A DNA stretch of 22,672 nucleotides from Chromera velia (taxonomy: Eukaryota > Sar > Chromeraceae): positions 1 through 22,672 of the forward strand of contig JAHBMJ010002088.1 in NCBI GenBank assembly GCA_018398765.1, read 5' to 3'. The notes under the pieces were generated by a model, which was not told the origin of the DNA, searched no databases, and was given only the letters and a program-made list of their open reading frames with translations. Below are positions 17,611 to 22,672 of the stretch, one piece after another. Position 1 is the first letter of the stretch. Each line of letters starts with the position of its first letter. The translations under genes were made by a program, and so were the position numbers.

Positions 17611-20600
17611 GTACGTCCGTGTCCGGTTTCAAATTTTGCAGTGAAACGCCACTGAAAATGCTCGCATGCTCACCACTTCGACAGGGCATTATCTAGCCAG
17701 GTCCTTTCCAAAATCTTTTGCTCCTTTCATTTTTCCTGCAAAACGAGGCCGAAAGGTAAAGGCAAGTGTATCGTTTATACTGTATACAAGCGTCTGATCA
17801 GAAACCTGCTCTGCGTACTAGTGAAACCGGAGTGGTGGGAATCAATAAAAAGATGTTCTGCATTTTCCTTCACCTTTGAAAACAGTGAAGAAGTATCTCA
17901 TCTATCTGTCATTCCACATTCACGAGCTGATCATGTATTCTTTCTTCAGGATGCGATTTGAGTGGCCCTGGATTCTGTGTCTGCCGCGAGGGGTCATGCC
18001 AGGGCATCTCTGCGGACACGCGCGGGATTCCTCAACCCTGCTGGACTCAGATTCCCTTCGCAGACCCCGTCGTCCCCGACCCCGGAATCTCTTTTTCGGC
18101 AGGCGACTTCAGGTTTCAGATTTCGGGCAACGGGAGGAAGTTTATCTCATACCCCGCCTCAGTAGTTGCTCCTCAGCCGGATACCCCCCTTGGACCACAG
18201 ACCTTCACAATGGTGATTGAGGGGCCCCCGGCAGGTTCCGGGGAGCCGCCTTCACCGGTGTACGGAGGCTTCTACCTGGACGCCAATGTGGGGGACACCA
18301 CAGGAGACGATGCAGAGGTCCTCGGATCTCCGTCTCCCGGACAGTCCTTTGAGACCGGGTCCTTCAACGACGCTGACCCGACCGTCACGGACATCGACAG
18401 GACCCTCGCCAACCTGCGTCGAGAGAGCCTGAGCAGCACGAACAAAGTCAGGACAGAGTTTGGGGGGGCGACCGACGCCGTTTTTGCCCTGAGTCATCAG
18501 GTGGAAGTTCCGGCCGGTCAAACGGCGATCCTCCTTTTCTCCACCTACGCTTCCAGCGACGGTCCCCCAACAAAGCTCGAAGGAAGCACCCTCGTGCTGA
18601 AGCAATCTGACCCCGCCGGCGCCGTCAGTCAAGACTTCTACTTCACCAGCAGCGCGTGCCTCGTCGACACGAGTCTGGTGGCTTTTGCTGTCTCTTCGGA
18701 CGCCTGTGGAAACCAGCCGATTGGCATCCCGTGTGCTGCAGATCCGGCGTTGGAGACGTGCATGGGGACTTTTTGCGTTTTCGATTTTTGCGTGCCGCTC
18801 CCAGGGGAGTTCTTCGGTGAAGACTTTCCCTGGATCTATGCCGGCAATTCGTGCGGCCCCGACGGCGAGTGCTCGAGGCAATTGTGTGATCCAGAGGGGC
18901 AGTGCAATTCAGAACCGTTTCCCATCAACAGCGGCCAGCCTTGCACGGGGGGGTTTTGTCTGGCGGGCGTGTGCGCAGAAGCAACCGAGTGCATCGGGGA
19001 GGCTGACGGTACTGTCTGCACAGACGATGGAGATGACTGCACGGATGACATCTGTGCTCTGGGCCAGTGCACGCATCCACTTATCGACAGCCCGGATTGC
19101 AACGGTACGTATTGCAATCTCTTAGTTTCTGTACGTTGTTGTGGCAGATCTAGACGCTGGCTGGGTATATGATGCAGGGCATTCATTCATTGATTGGTGA
19201 GGTCGACCTGGGAGATTCCGATCTAAGTAAATTTGTTTTCATCCAAGGGGCCGGACCTCGCTTGATCTCATCTCAGCTCTTCTCACATGATGCAGAGCCT
19301 ACAGATTTCACGAATGCATGCTCTGTGTGCCTCATGCTCGTCCATGTCTTTGGTGTTGGTTTTTGTGCCGTGGTGCTTTGCGTCCGTGCATTGTCATGTG
19401 GCTGTGTGTGCGTTTTGCCAGTGTCGTTGGCCGTATGTGTCCGCCTTCTTTTGCCTGGGTGTGTGGCATTTCCCTGTACCTACCTTTCTGATGAACGTGG
19501 TGATGTGGGGTGCTTTGCAGCTCTGAACCGTTTCCGCGCGGTCTGCACTGGCAGAGTGAGTCAGGCGGATGCCGCATCAATATGCGAGAGCAGCGGGCGG
19601 CGTCTTGCGCGGATTCAGTCGGACGCTGACAATGGCAGAGCCGTCGCATCGCTCGCTGCCCTGACGAGTTGCCGAGGGAGTTCAGCGGGAGCGTGGATCG
19701 CGGGAACGGACGCGGCGAGTGAGGGACAGTTTGTCTTTCCGTCCGCAGACCCCCTTTTCTACTTCAACTGGAGAGAGGGAGAGCCGAGCAACGCCAGGGA
19801 TGATGAGGACTGCATTGCGATTGCCATGGACCCTCTCTTGGGAGGGATGTGGAATGACCAGACATGCGATCGAACGCCGTACTCGGCCGCCATCTGTGAG
19901 AGTCCAGGACGTCAGTGGTTCTTTCTTGCCGGCTTAATTGTCGTTCCACGCATCCTCGAGCTCAACCGTACTTTTCTTTCTGTGTCTCTTGCGGCATGCA
20001 GGACTCAGCCCAGCTTGCTTGTACACTGAATGACTGACGCACGCACGAATGCATCAAAAGTCCTTTCGAAGTCTTAGCCTGGATCGAGAAAGGACCTCGG
20101 GCTTACTTTCCTTTCCTCTCCTCTCCCTTTCTGTCAATTTTCCTCTCATTCTTCCGCGTTTGTCTCGATCGGCGCATTGTTTGCAGCCCCAAGCCGCTTC
20201 ACCGCGCTTTGCACTGGCGGAGCCAATCAGGCAGACGCAGCGCTTGTCTGCGAGAACAACAGTCTGCGTCTTGCGCGCATTCGGACAGCGGGAGACAATG
20301 CGAGGGCTGCAGCTTCGCTCGCATTTCAGGCGGACTGCCCGGGAGGATCCTCCGGCGCGTGGATCGGAGGGAGCGATGAGGTGAGTGAGGGCAGCTTCGT
20401 CTTCGCGAATGGAGAGCCGCTGTCGTACTTCAACTGGAAAGCTGGAGAGCCGAACAACGACGGTGGCAACGACAGTGGAAATGAGAACTGCATCGGCTTG
20501 TTGTCGGGAGGAGAGTGGAACGACCTCAGCTGTTCCGACACCCTGTCTACCTCCGTCTTATGCGAGGATCCCGCAGGTGAGACGGCACTCACTCACACAC

Positions 20601-21100
20601 TCGGACTGCAGCACGTTTTTCTTTTCTTTTCAGGCGGGCGATACACAGACGCTCGCTCACGGGAGTTTGGCATGTCTGTTTTGATACATTGAAGCGTGCA
20701 CTCACTGCATGTGATCCCTTCTCCGTATGAAATGCGTGCAGAGTGCCTGGGGGTTCCTGACGGGACTTCCTGCGCCGACGACGGAAACCAGTGCACTGAC
20801 GACGTCTGCACTGCCGGAGAGTGCACACACATCCCGTCGAACAATGTTCCATGCAATGGCCCCCTCCTCAGTCTGTTTACTACAACACCTGGTCAGTAGC
20901 CGGAAGGGCATAAGTGTGGCTTGCAGTGTCATGTTTGTGGGTCCGATGCTTTTGCTTTTTCTTCATCTCTTTGTGCTAAAGGATCAGGAGCAGTCACAGG
21001 ACTGGGGAAAGTCAGTAAGTGACCGCTGGATTCAACCTGTCGCGAAACGTGGCCGGGCATTTTTGTCGGACACTTGCTTGACGCAATCAGAGTGCTTCAC

Positions 21101-21136
<36 letters not shown>

Positions 21137-21260
21137 TTTTCTTTATCCGGCCCGTCGGTCCGTCTCTGTGTCATTCCGTCCGTCAGTCCTTCTGCCGCAC
21201 TGTGTCTGTGTCCGTCTTTGGGTCTGCCTGTCTGTCTGTCTGCCTGTCTGTCTCCGTCTC

Positions 21261-21293
<33 letters not shown>

Positions 21294-22628
21294 GTCTCTC
21301 TGTTGGTCTGCCTGTATGTCTGTCGGTCTGTCCGTCAGTCTGTCCGCCTGTCTGTTGGTCTATCTATCCGCCGGTATATGTGTGTGTCTGTCTGTGTGTG
21401 CTTCTGTCTGCGTGTGTGTGCTTATGTGTGCTTACAATCTCTGGTCTTCCTCACTCGGAGTCCTGCAGGGGGAACATCTTTCAATGCGGCTGACCTCAAC
21501 GGAAGAAACGGTTTCACTTTTTCGCTCCTGGCTGGCGACTCTGGGGACTGGGCGGACGGGGTGGGGGACGTGAACAACGACGGGATCGACGACGTCATCG
21601 TCGGAGGCTCAGGCAGAAGTGGGGGGGGAGGGTCGGGGAGGAGAAAGGGGAGGGAAAGGGGGAGAGACAGACGGGGGGGGGAAGAAGAATGTATTGCCCG
21701 TCCCCATGCTTCTTTGTCGTTAAGTCTACTAGAGATCGGACGTGAGTTCCGGAAGAGAGAGTCCGATCTTGCACTACAATTGTAAGGCAGGCTTTCTGTT
21801 TCCATTTTGTCCTTTCTCTCTCTCTCTGTTTTCGCAGACAACTTTGCCGGGGTGGTCTGGGTGATCTACGGGAAGAACGTGACGGGTGAGGGGTTCTTCA
21901 GCGCGAGCGTCGACCCGGAATCTCTGACAGGAACGACAGGGTTCAGGATCGACGGAGGGGATGGGGGTCCTTTCTTTGGCGAAAATTTGAACAAGGGGTC
22001 GCTGGCGGGGGACTTGAATGGAGACGGCATTGATGACTTCGTACTCGGAGCCCCCAATGCAGGTAAGTCCACGGCTAGGTCGCATGCATGGTCAGACAAG
22101 CATCACATGGGGATGGGGACAGTAGATCTGTCTCTCGGAAAAGAAGCGGATGAGGAAGGCAGATAGAGAGGCCATCACAGTGTCTCGCGTGGGTCTTGGT
22201 TTGGATGTGGATGCCCTTGTTTGGATTTGGAAAAATGGAAATGGATCAGAAGACTAACTGCACCCTCTCTAAGAAAAAACGATTTTTCGGCTTGAGACTC
22301 GGCCAAAGTGGAAATGCCCGTGGCACTGTGCCCCCCTGCAGGCAGTTTCTGCTTCTCTGCTTTTGACTAGTCGTGTGTCCGTTCACGCTGCCCTTTGATG
22401 TGTGTTCGTTCCACGCAGGCAGAGGGGCAGGCTCTGTGTGGGTGGTCTTCGGAAGGCAGAGCACAGACCCCTTCCCTAGCCCCTTCGACCTCTCCTCTCT
22501 TGACGGCTCTAACGGTTTTGTCATCACACCGGCCTCACGGACCCGCTTTTTGGGGTTCTCGGTGGGACTGGCCGGGGACCTCAACGGAGACGGCCTTGAC
22601 GACCTCGTCATGGGGGCTTATATCACAG
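16887..22628 (+). CDS. Secreted C-type lectin / cysteine-rich / FG-GAP modular protein (3' partial, 8-9 exons)
   Basis: Model: 16887-17610, 17950-19104, 19521-19910, 20187-20576, 20742-20891, (optional 20982-21014), 21469-21618, 21838-22062, 22419-22628, continuing past the window. All introns are GT-AG and phase 1. The start was chosen because MWKIPFLFLFALPF followed by SSQS-DC is a clean signal peptide; upstream in-frame sequence lacks one. Domain order: N-terminal domain of unknown fold (about residues 22-200), 40-residue Cys module, unknown beta-rich domain, second Cys module, two C-type lectin domains, third Cys module, then FG-GAP blades with D-x-N-x-D-G-x-D-D calcium loops. About 1,131 residues are visible. 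By family knowledge, C-type lectin folds bind sugars with Ca, and FG-GAP blades form integrin-alpha-type propellers. The inferred role is extracellular adhesion or recognition. A transmembrane anchor, if any, lies beyond the window. Confidence 0.8.
17611..17949 (+). other. Intron 1 (339 bp, phase 1)
   Basis: Donor GTACGT, acceptor TTCTTTCTTCAG. Splicing joins G to GA, giving glycine and a smooth continuation into a Cys-rich stretch (C-D-L-S-G-P-G-F-C). Confidence 0.8.
17950..19104 (+). other. Exon 2: unknown beta-rich domain and Cys module 2
   Basis: 1,155 bp, exactly 385 codons, phase 1 at both ends. It opens with a short EGF-like C-x-C-x5-C piece, then about 230 residues with alternating hydrophobic strands (many Gly/Pro/Asp), then a Cys-dense part and the second 40-residue module (G-T-V-C-T-D-D-G-D-D-C-T-D-D). 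The beta-rich domain is not recognised. Confidence 0.8.
19105..19520 (+). other. Intron 2 (416 bp, phase 1)
   Basis: Donor GTACGT at 19,105, acceptor TGCTTTGCAG at 19,520. A frame starting at 19,169 runs through it without a stop into exon 3, so partial retention would not truncate if that upstream frame were entered in register. I see no reason to treat it as coding. Confidence 0.75.
19521..19910 (+). other. Exon 3: C-type lectin domain 1
   Basis: 390 bp, phase 1-1. C-type lectin landmarks in order: an A-x2-I-C helix region, W-I-A-G-T-D, E-G-Q-F-V-F, Y-F-N-W, G-E-P-S-N, D-C-I-A, W-N-D and a final C. The usual E-P-N calcium/sugar motif reads E-P-S here, so ligand binding may differ. The donor is GTCAGT. 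Confidence 0.85.
19911..20186 (+). other. Intron 3 (276 bp, phase 1)
   Basis: Donor GTCAGT, acceptor TTGTTTGCAG. It joins C to CC for proline between the two lectin domains. Confidence 0.75.
20187..20576 (+). other. Exon 4: C-type lectin domain 2
   Basis: 390 bp, the same length as exon 3 and clearly its duplicate: shared L-C-T-G / V-C-T-G start, R-L-A-R-I, G-A-W-I-x-G, E-G-x-F-V-F and Y-F-N-W. It keeps E-P-N and W-N-D intact, the pattern associated with mannose-type Ca-dependent sugar binding. Donor CAG/GTGAGA. Confidence 0.85.
20577..20741 (+). other. Intron 4 (165 bp, phase 1)
   Basis: Donor GTGAGA, acceptor ATGCGTGCAG. Joining G to AG gives glutamate, restoring the E-C that begins each Cys module. 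Confidence 0.75.
20742..20891 (+). other. Exon 5: Cys module 3 alone
   Basis: 150 bp, phase 1-1. It encodes just one 40-residue module (G-T-S-C-A-D-D-G-N-Q-C-T-D-D-V-C) plus a short tail (T-T-T-P-G). The donor is CTG/GTCAGT. An exon consisting of a single module is strong evidence that the module is a real unit. Confidence 0.8.
20982..21014 (+). other. Candidate 33-bp microexon
   Basis: It is preceded by a pyrimidine-rich tract (TTTTGCTTTTTCTTCATCTC) and an AAAG acceptor, and followed by GTAAGT, the best donor consensus in this intron. It is 33 bp, open, and phase 1-1. It would add S-G-A-V-T-G-L-G-K-V, resembling the G-A-x-x-V-V-F-G-K strand that begins an FG-GAP blade. The gene also reads through without it. 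Confidence 0.45.
21102..21134. repeat. (GT)n microsatellite inside intron 5
   Basis: Uninterrupted GT run after CACGC. Confidence 0.95.
21220..21360. repeat. (TCTG)n microsatellite inside intron 5
   Basis: Imperfect TCTG/TCCG units. It keeps all three plus frames open as Cys/Leu/Ser/Val-rich strings, which are not coding. Confidence 0.9.
21469..21618 (+). other. Exon 6: FG-GAP blade segment 1
   Basis: 150 bp, phase 1-1. It encodes N-G-R-N-G-F followed by G-D-V-N-N-D-G-I-D-D-V-I-V-G-G, the FG-GAP calcium loop. The donor chosen (GAA/GTGGGG) is weak, but it makes G-G-S to V-W-V spacing equal to the next blade. A stronger donor, GAC/GTGAGT at 21,742, is also in phase but adds 41 low-complexity residues. 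Confidence 0.65.
21619..21837 (+). other. Intron 6 (219 bp, phase 1)
   Basis: Begins with a G-rich run and ends with CTCTCTCTCTGTTTTCGCAG. The 5' end is uncertain (see exon 6). Confidence 0.6.
21838..22062 (+). other. Exon 7: FG-GAP blade segment 2
   Basis: 225 bp, phase 1-1. F-A-G-V-V-W-V-I-Y-G, then a loop with N-V-T (possible N-glycosylation), and G-D-L-N-G-D-G-I-D-D-F-V-L-G-A-P. Donor CAG/GTAAGT is strong. Confidence 0.85.
22063..22418 (+). other. Intron 7 (356 bp, phase 1)
   Basis: Donor GTAAGT, acceptor TTCCACGCAG. No internal feature is recognised. Confidence 0.8.
22419..22628 (+). other. Exon 8: FG-GAP blade segment 3
   Basis: 210 bp, phase 1-1. G-A-G-S-V-W-V-V-F-G, then D-G-S-N-G-F and G-D-L-N-G-D-G-L-D-D-L-V-M-G-A-Y. 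Donor ACAG/GTGTGT. The gene continues to the right, and a full propeller would need about four more blades. Confidence 0.85.
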
Positions 22629-22672
22629 GTGTGTGTCTCTGTGTAATTGTGTGTGTGTGTGTGTGTGTGGGG
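22629..22672 (+). other. Start of intron 8, with (GT)n
   Basis: Begins GTGTGTGTC and runs into a GT microsatellite at 22,649-22,670, where the window ends. Confidence 0.7.

Larger units (their letters stand above)
20892..21468 (+). other. Intron 5 (577 bp, phase 1), with possible microexon
   Basis: Donor GTCAGT, acceptor GTCCTGCAG. It contains a GT microsatellite and TCTG repeats (21,100-21,320) and a 33-bp candidate microexon at 20,982-21,014. Confidence 0.7.

Noticed and set aside
18252-18881. Minus-strand 209-codon frame opposite exon 2
   Set aside because: Shadow of a long GC-rich coding exon on the plus strand.
21074-21573. Plus-strand frames of 139-156 codons in intron 5
   Set aside because: Cys/Val/Ser/Leu strings produced by GT and TCTG microsatellites, in all three phases.

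Overview
The window is nuclear DNA of a eukaryote. It has a split gene with canonical GT-AG introns, abundant micro- and minisatellites, a decayed non-LTR retrotransposon and wide gene-poor spacers. A secreted protein that combines C-type lectin domains, a Dictyostelium-CTDC-like cysteine module and FG-GAP propeller blades, together with ordinary splice sites (unlike dinoflagellates), would suit an alveolate alga such as a chromerid (Chromera-like). That assignment is a guess from gene style, not from any marker gene.

Layout. 1-5.3 kb is repeat-rich and apparently gene-free. It has a 61-bp exact direct repeat at 1 and 1951, microsatellites with a 2-base N gap, four copies of a GAATTC-centred palindrome at 2.3-2.76 kb, a GC-rich island at 2.9-3.3 kb and a degenerate 159-bp tandem repeat at 3.6-4.2 kb. 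A long inverted repeat (679-846 and 5079-5245, with TGAT outside both arms) brackets the whole block and may mark a 4.6-kb composite or DNA element. 5.8-6.9 kb is a 5'-truncated non-LTR retrotransposon remnant with a TAATCC-repeat tail. 7.5-8.2 kb is a 47-bp minisatellite. 9.5-11.0 kb holds a long minus-strand open frame (495 codons) of uncertain status with repeats whose period is a multiple of three. 11.7-12.2 kb is a 28-bp purine-rich minisatellite.

12.36-13.16 kb (minus strand) encodes a compact 266-residue protein made of four C-x(9-11)-C-x15-C-x2-H-K-Y repeats, a probable zinc-binding module I cannot assign to a named family. 13.4-16.6 kb holds a MITE-like element, hairpins sharing the ATGCCGTGGCCCCC motif and a long CCCAAACGGCTTCTGTTCA minisatellite.

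From 16,887 to the right edge (plus strand) runs one multi-exon gene, open at its 3' end. It encodes a signal peptide, an N-terminal domain, three copies of a 40-residue cysteine module, two C-type lectin domains and at least three FG-GAP blades. Every intron is phase 1 and every internal exon is a whole number of codons, so each exon is an interchangeable module. The protein is probably an exported or cell-surface, Ca-dependent carbohydrate-binding adhesin or receptor. The two better genes (C3H-repeat protein and lectin/FG-GAP gene) are on opposite strands with over 3.5 kb of repeats between them, and nothing suggests shared regulation.
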